Shown: positions 1 to 7,158 of the stretch, one piece after another
Layout: every line of letters starts with the position of its first letter
Numbering within the stretch: position 1 is the first letter of the stretch
Origin: an uncultured Oscillospiraceae bacterium
Lineage (GTDB): Bacteria; Bacillota; Clostridia; Oscillospirales; Oscillospiraceae
Length of the DNA: 16,627 nucleotides
Direction of reading: 5' to 3'
NCBI GenBank assembly: GCA_900764755.1
Contig: CAAFPE010000050.1
Span: 1 to 16,627, forward strand
Program-made: the position numbers and the translations under genes
The notes under the pieces: generated by a model
The model's database searches: none
Told to the model about the DNA's origin: nothing
What the model saw: the letters and a program-made list of their open reading frames with translations, nothing else

Positions 1-94
1 AAAAGGCCAAAAAAAAAAGAAAGACGTTTTTTTGGGGGGGCAGGGGGCCGCGCCCGGTGTGGGGCCCGGGGCCCTTTTCACAATCTCCGCAGCC
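1..94. other. Low-complexity contig-end sequence
   Basis: The first 40 bases are runs of A, T and G, followed by a very G/C-rich stretch to about position 75. No gene start or recognisable motif lies here. The leftward MerR gene ends at 95, so a terminator would be expected in this stretch. G/C-rich self-complementary bases are present at about 44-84, but no clean stem with a T-run can be read. The composition is unlike the rest of the window and suggests an unreliable contig end. Confidence 0.5.
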
Positions 95-919
95 TCATTC
101 CACCGCCACCGAGATCTTGGTGCGGTACTGGGCGGGATCCCTCTGGGCGATCTCGTCCCACAGCCCCTCCTTATAGGAGCAGCCCACCGGACGCAGGCCC
201 CGGACGGAGATCTCATCCAGCAGCTGGCGGTAGGCCTCCCGGGCACAATGGTAGTCCCCCTGGAGGCAGATGGCGGCATACCGCCCTGCCGGCTTTTCAA
301 ACAGCGGAACTCCGGCGGCCGGGTGCTCCACCTGGGTAAAGTAACAGACATACTCATCAAACCGCCCCGCCGCCAGGCTCTCCCCGGAGATCATCGCCCC
401 AAAGGGGTAACCCTCGTTCCACCCCTCCCGGTGGCAGCGGGCCAGGTGCTCATACAGGATGGGTGCGGCCACCGCTGGGTCGGCGCTGTGGATGGGCTCG
501 CTGAGGATCAGCAGGGCCGTGGGACAGTCCTCAAAGAACACCTGGCCGCACACCGCCCGCCGCCCCTGCTCCAGCAGCTTCCGCTTGGTGCGGATCATAG
601 TCTGGATCCGCCGCAGCTGGGCCAGCTCCCGCTCCACCTCCGCCTCCTGCTGGTCCAGCAGGGCGGAGAGCCGCTCCGGGTCCCGCCGGTCCAGATACGC
701 CTTGATGTCCAGCAGGGGCATCCCCAGTTCCTTCAGGGCGGCGATGACCATGAACACGTCGTACTGCTCCTGGCTGTAATAGCGGTAGCCGTTCTCCCCC
801 CGGAGGGCGGGGGCAAACAGGCCGATCTGGTCATAGTGGTGCAGGGTGCGCTTGTTGGTCCCACAGATGCGGGCAAAGTCTGCCGCCCGCAGACGGGAGG
901 CGTTCTCTTGCTCCGGCAT
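95..919 (-). CDS. MerR-family transcriptional regulator with GyrI-like effector domain
   Basis: This 274-residue protein is a probable ligand-responsive DNA-binding activator acting in the cytoplasm. Residues about 12-80 form a MerR winged helix: the TNKRTLHHYDQIGL segment near 21-34 and GENGYRYYSQEQYDV near 41-55 are the usual recognition-helix and wing signatures. A charged coiled-coil linker follows (about 82-120, LLDQQEAEVERELAQLRR). The remaining 150 residues fit the size and pattern of a GyrI-like small-molecule binding domain (BmrR/TipA type), as is known for long MerR proteins. The ATG at 919 follows an AAGGGGG ribosome-binding sequence at a slightly long spacing. It is divergent from the aminotransferase operon at 1003, which makes that operon the likeliest target. 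The ligand cannot be read from sequence; an amino acid or amine is only a guess from the neighbours. Confidence 0.88.
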   Translation of the reverse strand: MPEQENASRLRAADFARICGTNKRTLHHYDQIGLFAPALRGENGYRYYSQEQYDVFMVIAALKELGMPLLDIKAYLDRRDPERLSALLDQQEAEVERELAQLRRIQTMIRTKRKLLEQGRRAVCGQVFFEDCPTALLILSEPIHSADPAVAAPILYEHLARCHREGWNEGYPFGAMISGESLAAGRFDEYVCYFTQVEHPAAGVPLFEKPAGRYAAICLQGDYHCAREAYRQLLDEISVRGLRPVGCSYKEGLWDEIAQRDPAQYRTKISVAVE

Positions 920-933
920 GAGAAAATTCCCCC

Positions 934-964
934 TTGACTATCACGTTACGTTATCCTTTATTGT
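934..964 (+). promoter_or_regulatory. Promoter of the aminotransferase operon with MerR-type long spacer and dyad
   Basis: A TTGACT -35 box (934-939) is followed after 19 bases by TATTGT (959-964). Long 19-base spacers are typical of MerR-activated promoters. The spacer holds the palindrome ACGTTACGT (943-951), a plausible MerR operator. A TTTATT at 957-962 would give a 17-base spacer instead, so the -10 assignment is not certain. The position, 39 bases upstream of the aminotransferase ATG, fits. Confidence 0.6.
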
Positions 965-988
965 ATCAAAGAAGCAAGCGTAAGTAAA
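960..988 (-). promoter_or_regulatory. Promoter of the MerR gene (leftward)
   Basis: Read on the minus strand, TTTACT (983-988) and TACAAT (960-965) are 17 bases apart, with a TG extension just upstream of the -10. This -10 lies on top of the rightward -10 and next to the ACGTTACGT dyad, so binding of the regulator should affect both directions. Autoregulation is inferred. Confidence 0.55.
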
Positions 989-1002
989 GGAGGCACACCG
1001 CC

Positions 1003-2181
1003 ATGCCACAGCTCAGCCGCCGCGTGCAGCTGTTTACCGACTCTGTGATCCGGCGAATGACCCGGATTAGCGAGCAGTACAACGCCATCAATCTCTCCCA
1101 GGGCTACCCTGACTTCGACCCGCCCCGCCCCCTGCTGGACCGTCTGGCCCAGGCAGCCTATGAGGGCCCCCACCAGTATTCTGTCACATACGGAGCCCAA
1201 AACCTGCGGGAGGCCCTGGCAGACAAGCACAGCCGGGCCACCGGCTGCACCGTGGACCCCAACGCCCAGGTGCTGGTCACCTGCGGCGGCACCGAGGCCA
1301 TGATGTCCGCCATGATGACGGTGTGCAACCCCGGGGACAAGGTGATCGTATTCAGCCCCTTCTATGAGAACTACGGGGCGGACGCCATTCTCTCCGGCGC
1401 AGAGCCCATCTACATCCCTCTGGTCCCGCCGGCCTTTGACTTCGACCGTGCCGCCCTGGAGGACGCCTTCCGCCAGGGGGCCAAGGCCATCATCGTCTGC
1501 AATCCCTCCAACCCCACAGGAAAGGTCTTTACCCGGGAGGAGCTGGAGTACATCGGCGCCCTGGCCCGGCGGTATGACGCGTACGTCATCACCGACGAGG
1601 TGTACGAGCACATCGTGTTCGCCCCCTTCCACCACGTCCACATGGCCGGCCTGCCCGGGATGGAGGGCCGCACCATTACCTGCAGTTCCCTGTCCAAGAC
1701 CTACTCCATCACCGGCTGGCGGCTGGGCTATCTCATCGGCCCGGCGGAGGTCATCGAGCACGCTAAAAAGGTCCACGATTTCCTCACCGTCGGGGCCCCC
1801 GCCCCCCTTCAGGAGGCCGCCTGCGTGGGGGTCCGCTTCCCCCAGTCCTATTACGAGGAACTGACAACGCTGTACACCCGGAAGCGGGATGTGTTCCTGG
1901 CAGGCCTGGACCGGCTGGGGCTGAAGCACAACGTCCCCCAGGGGACCTATTTCGTCCTGCTGGACATCTCGGACTTTCTGGCCCTGGACCGCTTCCGGGG
2001 CTGGAGCGACCTGGAGTTCTGCGAGTGGATGATCCGTGAGATCGGCGTCGCCGCGGTGCCCGGCTCCAGCTTTTTTCGGGAGCCGGTAAACCACCTCATC
2101 CGCCTGCACTTTGCCCGGAGCGAGGAGACCCTGGGGCAGGCCCTGGACCGGCTGGCCAAGCTGGCCACACTGCTGCACTAA
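1003..2181 (+). CDS. PLP-dependent aminotransferase, class I/II
   Basis: This 392-residue cytosolic enzyme should move an amino group between an amino acid and a 2-oxo acid using pyridoxal phosphate. The fold-type I landmarks are all present: the N-terminal INLSQGYPDFDPP segment near 29-41, CNPSNPTGK at 166-174, the TDEVYEH strand with the PLP-binding Asp198, the Schiff-base Lys232 in SSLSKTYSITGWRLGY, and the carboxylate-binding Arg367 in IRLHFA. The N-terminal pattern is of the kynurenine/methionine aminotransferase group (KAT, YbdL), which accepts aromatic and sulfur amino acids. The exact substrate is not determined. The ATG at 1003 has AAAGGAGG nine bases upstream. The next gene starts 14 bases after its stop, so the two are co-transcribed from the divergent promoter shared with the MerR gene. 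Confidence 0.93.
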   Translation: MPQLSRRVQLFTDSVIRRMTRISEQYNAINLSQGYPDFDPPRPLLDRLAQAAYEGPHQYSVTYGAQNLREALADKHSRATGCTVDPNAQVLVTCGGTEAMMSAMMTVCNPGDKVIVFSPFYENYGADAILSGAEPIYIPLVPPAFDFDRAALEDAFRQGAKAIIVCNPSNPTGKVFTREELEYIGALARRYDAYVITDEVYEHIVFAPFHHVHMAGLPGMEGRTITCSSLSKTYSITGWRLGYLIGPAEVIEHAKKVHDFLTVGAPAPLQEAACVGVRFPQSYYEELTTLYTRKRDVFLAGLDRLGLKHNVPQGTYFVLLDISDFLALDRFRGWSDLEFCEWMIREIGVAAVPGSSFFREPVNHLIRLHFARSEETLGQALDRLAKLATLLH

Positions 2182-2195
2182 GGAGGTTTTACAAC

Positions 2196-3326
2196 ATGGA
2201 GATCAAACCCTTTCTGGTAGAAGAATGGATGAACAAATATGAAGTGGGCGCCAGGTACAACATCGCTGAGACCTGTGTGGACTCCGTCTCCCTGGACGAG
2301 CTGTTCCAACTCACCGGCGAGAACAAGGCCGCCTTTCTCTCCTCCCTGTGCGCCCGGCGGCTGACCTATGGGGACATCTTCGGCCAGCCCGCCTTCCTGG
2401 AGGGGATCTGCCGTCTGTACCGGGACCTGCGCCCGGAGCAGGTGATCCCCACCCACGGCGCTGCCGGAGCCAACCACCACCTGTTCTGCTCCCTGGTGGA
2501 GCCGGGTGACAAGGTCATCTCCGTTCTGCCCACCTATCAGCAGCTGTACTCCATCCCCGACTCTCTGGGGGCCCAGGTGGAGCTGCTTCCCCTGTCCCCG
2601 GATAACGGCTTTCTGCCTGACCTGTCCCGTCTGGAGGAGCTGGCCCGGGGAGGCGTCAAGCTCATCTGCCTGAACAACCCCAACAACCCCACCGGGGCCC
2701 TCATGTCCCAGGCGCTGCTGGAGGAGATCGTTGCCATCGCCCGCCGCCACGGGGCCTATATCCTGTGTGACGAGGTGTACCGCCACCTCACCCAGGAGGA
2801 GGGCTACTGCCCCTCCATCGTGGACCTGTACGAGAAGGGCATCAGCGTCAGCAGTATGTCCAAGGTGTTCTCCCTGGCCGGGATCCGGCTGGGCTGGATC
2901 GCCTCCCGGGATCCCCAGGTGCTGGAACGCTGCCTCATTCACCGGGACTACGACCTCATCAGCTGCGGGATGCTGGATGAGACGGTAGCCGCCCTGGCCC
3001 TGAAGCACGGAGATAAGCTGCTGGCCCGCAACCGGGGCATCGTGCGGGAGAACCTGTCCATTCTGGACAGCTGGGTCCGGCGGGAGCCCCACGTCTCCTA
3101 TGTAAAGCCCCAGGCCGGAACCACCGCCCTGGTGTACTACGACCTGGACATCCCCTCCTATGATTTCTGCCGGGAGATGTATCACACCACCGGGGCCTTC
3201 GTCACCCCGGGCGACTGCTTCCAGCAGGAGCGCTGTGTCCGGGTGGGCTACGCCTGTGACCGGCAGACCCTGGTGGACGGCCTGGAGGCTATGAGCGCCT
3301 TCCTGGCTCAGAAGGCCCAAAGCTGA
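2196..3326 (+). CDS. Second PLP-dependent aminotransferase, class I/II, divergent paralogue
   Basis: This 376-residue fold-type I PLP enzyme is only distantly like its upstream neighbour. It keeps NNPNNPTG (160-167), CDEVYRH with Asp192, the Schiff-base Lys223 in SSMSKVFSLAGIRLGW, and Arg349 near the C terminus (VRVGYACD). Its N terminus (KPFLVEEWMNKYEVGARYNIAETCVDSV, shown as scattered key residues around 4-31) has the look of the capreomycidine-synthase-like or unassigned COG0436 subgroup, often labelled simply aminotransferase. TAAGGAGG overlaps the upstream stop region and precedes the ATG at 2196 at good spacing. A strong hairpin terminator follows 15 bases after the stop. The substrate is unknown. 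A sequential or shared role with the first aminotransferase is inferred from the operon only. Confidence 0.9.
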   Translation: MEIKPFLVEEWMNKYEVGARYNIAETCVDSVSLDELFQLTGENKAAFLSSLCARRLTYGDIFGQPAFLEGICRLYRDLRPEQVIPTHGAAGANHHLFCSLVEPGDKVISVLPTYQQLYSIPDSLGAQVELLPLSPDNGFLPDLSRLEELARGGVKLICLNNPNNPTGALMSQALLEEIVAIARRHGAYILCDEVYRHLTQEEGYCPSIVDLYEKGISVSSMSKVFSLAGIRLGWIASRDPQVLERCLIHRDYDLISCGMLDETVAALALKHGDKLLARNRGIVRENLSILDSWVRREPHVSYVKPQAGTTALVYYDLDIPSYDFCREMYHTTGAFVTPGDCFQQERCVRVGYACDRQTLVDGLEAMSAFLAQKAQS

Positions 3327-3340
3327 GCCAAGACAGAGAA

Positions 3341-3387
3341 AAAACACTGCCGGAGACCGCCATATCGGCGGTCTCCGGCAGCGTTTT
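3341..3387. terminator. Bidirectional intrinsic terminator between converging operons
   Basis: A perfect 15-bp stem (3347-3361 with 3367-3381) and a five-base loop are flanked by an A-run on the left and TTTT on the right. After one mismatch the A/T runs extend the pairing. It can therefore stop the rightward aminotransferase operon and the leftward liv operon, which ends at 3435. Confidence 0.92.
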
Positions 3388-3434
3388 CTGTTGTCTCACA
3401 AGACAGGAGGCTCTTCCTTGGCTGGGAGCCCCCA

Positions 3435-4145
3435 TCAGCCGCCCAAGTAGGCGCGCTTGATCTCCGGGCTCTCGATCAGCTCTGCGCCTGTGCCGGTGGC
3501 CACGATCTTTCCGGTCTCCATCACATAGCCCCTGTGGGCCACGGACAGAGCCATCTGTGCGTTCTGCTCCACCAGCAGGATGGTGGAGCCCTTCTGGTTC
3601 AGGTCCTTGATGATGTCAAAGATCTGCTCCACCAGGATGGGGGCCAGGCCCATAGAGGGCTCGTCCAGCATCAGCAGCTTGGGGTGGGACATGAGGGCGC
3701 GGCCCATGGCCAGCATCTGCTGCTCGCCGCCGGACAGCGTGCCCGCCACCTGGCTGCGGCGCTCCTTCAGGCGGGGAAACAGGTCGTACACCATCTCCAG
3801 ATCCCGGGGCACACCGGCAGGGGGCTGGGTATAGGCCCCCATCTCCAGGTTCTCCTCCACCGACATCTGAAGGAACACCCGCCGTCCCTCGGGCACCTGG
3901 GCCAGGCCCCGGCCCACCAGCTTGTCGGCGCTCACGGTGTTGATGTCCTGTCCGTCAAAGAGGATGCTCCCCGTCTTGGACCGGAGCAGACCGGAGACGG
4001 TCTGGAGTGTGGTGGTCTTGCCTGCACCGTTGGCCCCGATGAGGGTGACGATCTCCCCCTGATTGACCTGGAAGGAGATGTCCTTGATGGCGTGGATGGC
4101 CCCGTAATAGACGTTGATGCCCTCTACCTTCAGCAGTGTCTCCAT
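3435..4145 (-). CDS. livF: Branched-chain amino-acid ABC transporter ATPase LivF
   Basis: This 236-residue nucleotide-binding subunit works at the inner face of the membrane and pairs with LivG to power uptake. It has the Walker A GANGAGKTT at about 37-45, the ABC signature LSGGEQQ at 137-143, Walker B LLMLDEP at 157-163 directly followed by the LivF-typical SMGLAPILV, and the H-loop region replaced by the family's ILLVEQNA. The length matches LivF proteins. The ATG at 4145 is preceded by AAGGAGG and lies three bases after the livG stop. It is the last gene of the livJHMGF cluster and is followed by the shared terminator at 3341-3387. The transported amino acid may be a branched-chain or another hydrophobic substrate; urea or short amides are known alternatives in this family. 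Confidence 0.95.
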   Translation of the reverse strand: METLLKVEGINVYYGAIHAIKDISFQVNQGEIVTLIGANGAGKTTTLQTVSGLLRSKTGSILFDGQDINTVSADKLVGRGLAQVPEGRRVFLQMSVEENLEMGAYTQPPAGVPRDLEMVYDLFPRLKERRSQVAGTLSGGEQQMLAMGRALMSHPKLLMLDEPSMGLAPILVEQIFDIIKDLNQKGSTILLVEQNAQMALSVAHRGYVMETGKIVATGTGAELIESPEIKRAYLGG

Positions 4146-4148
4146 CGG

Positions 4149-5000
4149 TCACGCCTCCTTCCGCTTGCCCAGATAGGCCTCAATGACCACCGGGTCGTTT
4201 TTGATCTCGTCCGGGGTGCCCTTGGCAATGATCTGTCCAAAGTTGAGCACTGCGATGCCCTCACAGATCCCCATGACCAGGTTCATGTCGTGCTCGATGA
4301 GGAGGATGGCAATGCCGAAGGTGTCCCGGATCTTGACGATATTGTCCATGAGCTCCGCGGTCTCCGAGGGGTTCATGCCCGCCGCCGGCTCGTCCAGCAG
4401 CAGCAGGCTGGGGTTGGTAGCCAGGGCCCGGACGATCTCCAGCTTCCGCTGGTCTCCGTAGGGCAGGGAGCCCGCTTTGTACTTGGCCAGATAGCCCATA
4501 TCGAAGATGGACAGCAGTTCCATGGCCCGCTCGTGGGCCTGCTTCTCCGCGTTCCAGTACCGGGGCAGGCGGAGGATTCCCGCCCACATATTATAGTTGA
4601 TGTGGTTGTGCAGGCCCAGCTTCACGTTGTCCTCCACGCTCAGGTTGGAGAACAGTCGGATGTTCTGGAAGGTGCGGGCGATGCCCGCCTTGTTCACCTG
4701 GACGGTGTTCATATTGTGTGTATCCACCCCGTCCACCAGGATGGTGCCCCGGGTGGGCTGGTACACCTTAGTCAGCAGATTGAACACCGTGGTCTTGCCC
4801 GCGCCGTTGGGGCCGATGAGGCCGGCGATCTCGGTGCGGCCGATGGCCATATTGAAGTCCTTCACCGCCGCCAGGCCGCCGAAGTCGATGCCCAGGTGGC
4901 GGCACTCCAAAATGGGGCTCTTATCGATGTCCCGCTCCGGGATCTTATTGGTGCTGGGTACCGGGACCAGCTTGACTGGTTCCTTAGGCGTCCGACTCAT
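4149..5000 (-). CDS. livG: Branched-chain amino-acid ABC transporter ATPase LivG
   Basis: This 283-residue ATPase is the partner of LivF. Walker A GPNGAGKTT starts at about residue 63. The FQNIRLFSNLSVEDNV segment follows the Q-loop. The signature is the LivG-type LPYGDQRKLEI rather than LSGGQ, followed by LLLLDEPAAGMN. The C-terminal LIEHDMNLVMGICEGIAVLNFGQIIAKGTP is characteristic of LivG. The start was set at the ATG at 5000 because it overlaps the livM stop in an ATGA arrangement and AAAGGGGG lies upstream. A longer reading frame to 5285 only shadows livM. About 30 residues precede the first ABC strand, a slightly long N terminus for the family. Confidence 0.94.
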   Translation of the reverse strand: MSRTPKEPVKLVPVPSTNKIPERDIDKSPILECRHLGIDFGGLAAVKDFNMAIGRTEIAGLIGPNGAGKTTVFNLLTKVYQPTRGTILVDGVDTHNMNTVQVNKAGIARTFQNIRLFSNLSVEDNVKLGLHNHINYNMWAGILRLPRYWNAEKQAHERAMELLSIFDMGYLAKYKAGSLPYGDQRKLEIVRALATNPSLLLLDEPAAGMNPSETAELMDNIVKIRDTFGIAILLIEHDMNLVMGICEGIAVLNFGQIIAKGTPDEIKNDPVVIEAYLGKRKEA

Positions 5001-6070
5001 TGCGCCGCGCCCCCTTTCTTCTCTTCTCTGCGCTCCCGCAGCCGGGCAAAGAAGCCCCAGATGGCGGGATTGTTGGTGGCCAGCATCACCAGGATCAGCA
5101 CGATGGCATACACCAGCATCCGGTAGTCCGCGAACTGCCGCAGGGCCTCGGGCAGGATGGTCAGGGCCGCCGCCGCGATGACAGAGCCCCACATATTGCC
5201 CAGGCCGCCCAGAACCACGAACACCAGGATCAGGATGGAGGTATTGAAGTCGAACTTGGTGGCCACAAAGGTGGTCTGGCTGCATCCGTACAGGGTTCCA
5301 GCCGCGCCTGCCAGGGCGGCGGAGGTGACGAAGGCGATCATCTTGTACTTGGTGACACTGATGCCCACGCTCTCGGCGGCGATGCGGTTGTCCCGGGCGG
5401 CCATGATGGCCCGTCCGGTGCGGCTGTTGACCAGGTTGAAGATGACCACCAGGGTGATCACCACCAGTACAAAGCCCACGGCGAAGGTAGAGATGCGCTG
5501 GGTGTTCATCACGCCCATGGGACCGCGGATCAGCTGGAGGCCGCCCTCCTCCAGGGCGTTCTTATCGGTGAGGAAGCTGAAGTGCAGCCCCTTTTTGTCC
5601 ACCCCCAGATAGGTGTTGGTGAGCACGCTTTTGATGATCTCGCCGAAGGCCAGGGTCACGATGGCCAGATAGTCGCCGTTGAGGCGCAGCACCGGAATTC
5701 CGATGAGGAATCCAAAGAAGCCGGCCAGGGCGGCGCCGATCACCATCGCCACCCCCAGGCGCACCGGCGTGAAGGGGATCAACTCCGCCAGCCCGTTGGC
5801 GGCGGCGCAGCCCAGGAACGCGCCGATGCTCATAAAGCCTGCGTGGCCCAGGGAGAGCTCTCCGGATACGCCTACCACCAGATTCAGGGCCAGGGCCATG
5901 GTCACATAAGCACAGATGGGGATCAGCTGCCCCTCCAGAACCGAGCCCAGCCCCGTGGTCATCCGTATCAGCTGGAGGATCACAAAGGCACCCACCACCA
6001 GGGCATAGGTAAATACGCTGGACCGGGTAGTCTTATTCATATTTGCAAGTCGGTTGACAACACGGCTCAT
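4997..6070 (-). CDS. livM: Branched-chain amino-acid ABC transporter permease LivM
   Basis: This 357-residue integral membrane permease forms the translocation path with LivH. It is strongly hydrophobic with about nine or ten predicted membrane segments. The conserved LivM stretch GELSLGHAGFMSIGAFLG lies near residues 70-87, the NGDYLAIVTLAFGEII motif near 130-145, and a cytoplasmic EAA-like loop with SRTGRAIMAARDNRIAAESVGI near 205-230, which contacts the ATPases. The ATG at 6070 is preferred over a GTG at 6079 because GAGGTGG sits five bases before it. The stop overlaps the start of livG, implying translational coupling. The C terminus carries a charged tail (ERREEKKGG), as is usual. Confidence 0.94.
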   Translation of the reverse strand: MSRVVNRLANMNKTTRSSVFTYALVVGAFVILQLIRMTTGLGSVLEGQLIPICAYVTMALALNLVVGVSGELSLGHAGFMSIGAFLGCAAANGLAELIPFTPVRLGVAMVIGAALAGFFGFLIGIPVLRLNGDYLAIVTLAFGEIIKSVLTNTYLGVDKKGLHFSFLTDKNALEEGGLQLIRGPMGVMNTQRISTFAVGFVLVVITLVVIFNLVNSRTGRAIMAARDNRIAAESVGISVTKYKMIAFVTSAALAGAAGTLYGCSQTTFVATKFDFNTSILILVFVVLGGLGNMWGSVIAAAALTILPEALRQFADYRMLVYAIVLILVMLATNNPAIWGFFARLRERREEKKGGAAQ

Positions 6071-6080
6071 AGCTACCACC

Positions 6081-7001
6081 TCACACTTTCTCGCGCACGG
6101 TCTTGCCCAGCAGACCGGCGGGCTTCACCAGCAGCACCACGATCAGCACGCCGAACACCACGGCTGTGGACAGCTGGGTGGAGATATAGGCACCGGCAAA
6201 GATCTCAATGACGCCCAGCAGCAGGCCGCCCAGCAGAGCCCCGGGGATGGAGCCGATCCCGCCGAACACGGCGGCAGTGAAGGCCTTGATGCCCGGCATG
6301 GAGCCGGTGGTGGGGGTAAGGGTGGGGTAGGCGGAGCACAGCAGCACACCGGCGATGGCCGCCAGGGCCGAGCCGATGGCAAAGGTCATGGAGATGGTGC
6401 GGTTGACGTTGATGCCCATCAGCTGGGCAGCCCCCTTGTCCTCTGAGACGGCGCGCATGGCCTTCCCCATCTTGGTCCGCCCGGTGAAGGCGGTGAGGGC
6501 CAGCATGATGACCACACAGGCGGCGATGGTCACCAGAGTGACGTGGGAGATGGTCAGCGAGCCGATCTTCTGGCTGCCGCTGCCCACAATGGGGGAAAAG
6601 ATCTTGGGGCTGGAGGACCACAGGATCAGAGCAGAATTCTGGAGGAAATAGCTCACGCCGATGGCGGTGATGAGCACCGCCAGAGAGGGCGCCTGGCGCA
6701 GGGGCTTATAGGCCAGCCCCTCGATGACCACGCCCAGAACGGTGCACACCGCCATGGACAGCACAACGCCCGCCAGGGCGGGCACTACTGCGGCGGCCAT
6801 GCTCCCCGCCTCAAACATGGGGCTCAGGCCGGTCATGGCGAAGAAGCACACATAGGCCCCTACCATGATCACGTCGCCGTGGGCGAAGTTGAGCATTTTG
6901 GCGATGCCGTACACCATGGTATACCCCAGGGCAATGATGGCGTAGACGCTGCCCAAGCTCAGACCTCGGATCAGATAGTCCAACAGGGTCAAAATATCCA
7001 T
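6081..7001 (-). CDS. livH: Branched-chain amino-acid ABC transporter permease LivH
   Basis: This 306-residue membrane permease is the partner of LivM. The N-terminal GLSLGSVYAIIALGYTMVYG and the following LNFAHGDVIMVGAY (about residues 14-50) are the family hallmark. The cytoplasmic coupling segment TKMGKAMRAVSEDKGAAQLMGI lies near residues 175-198. About eight hydrophobic segments can be counted. The ATG at 7001 has AAAGGTGAG upstream. The gap to livM is about 10 bases. Two hairpins lie between it and livJ, which probably lower expression of the permease relative to the binding protein. Confidence 0.94.
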   Translation of the reverse strand: MDILTLLDYLIRGLSLGSVYAIIALGYTMVYGIAKMLNFAHGDVIMVGAYVCFFAMTGLSPMFEAGSMAAAVVPALAGVVLSMAVCTVLGVVIEGLAYKPLRQAPSLAVLITAIGVSYFLQNSALILWSSSPKIFSPIVGSGSQKIGSLTISHVTLVTIAACVVIMLALTAFTGRTKMGKAMRAVSEDKGAAQLMGINVNRTISMTFAIGSALAAIAGVLLCSAYPTLTPTTGSMPGIKAFTAAVFGGIGSIPGALLGGLLLGVIEIFAGAYISTQLSTAVVFGVLIVVLLVKPAGLLGKTVREKV

Positions 7002-7043
7002 AATTCACTCACCTTTTCTCTCTCCTTTTTTCTTCGGGCGCAT

Positions 7044-7076
7044 GGGAAAAACGCCGGGCCCGTCGGCCCCTTTCCC
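7044..7076 (-). terminator. Hairpin with T-run between livJ and livH
   Basis: On the minus strand a G/C-rich stem (GGGCC with GGCCC, or GCCG with CGGC) is followed by TTTTT and flanked by GGGAAA and TTTCCC arms. It lies downstream of livJ and upstream of livH, so it may be a leaky terminator or an mRNA-stabilising 3' end for the livJ message. Confidence 0.5.
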
Positions 7077-7099
7077 ACACGCCCCGGCCGGGAGGAAGG

Positions 7100-7136
7100 C
7101 TCCCCCCGCGGGCGGTACACAGGCCCCCGCGGGGAG
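7100..7136 (-). terminator. G/C hairpin immediately downstream of livJ
   Basis: The arms 7100-7112 and 7126-7136 pair as CTCCCC/GGGGAG and GCGGG/CCCGC with a two-base bulge. There is no T-run directly behind it. It begins about 22 bases after the livJ stop in the direction of transcription and fits an intercistronic processing or stabilising hairpin. That role is inferred. Confidence 0.45.
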
Positions 7137-7158
7137 AGGCACTTCCGGTCACACAGAC

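Noticed and set aside
958..2178. Long leftward frames opposite both aminotransferase genes (958-2178, 2178-3347)
   Set aside because: Antisense shadows of the two enzymes; no ribosome binding sites, and they overlap the shared promoter and terminator.
3534..5126. Very long rightward frame opposite livF and livG
   Set aside because: A GC-rich antisense shadow: its protein is low-complexity His/Gln/Leu/Val and Gly, and the other strand encodes intact ATPases.
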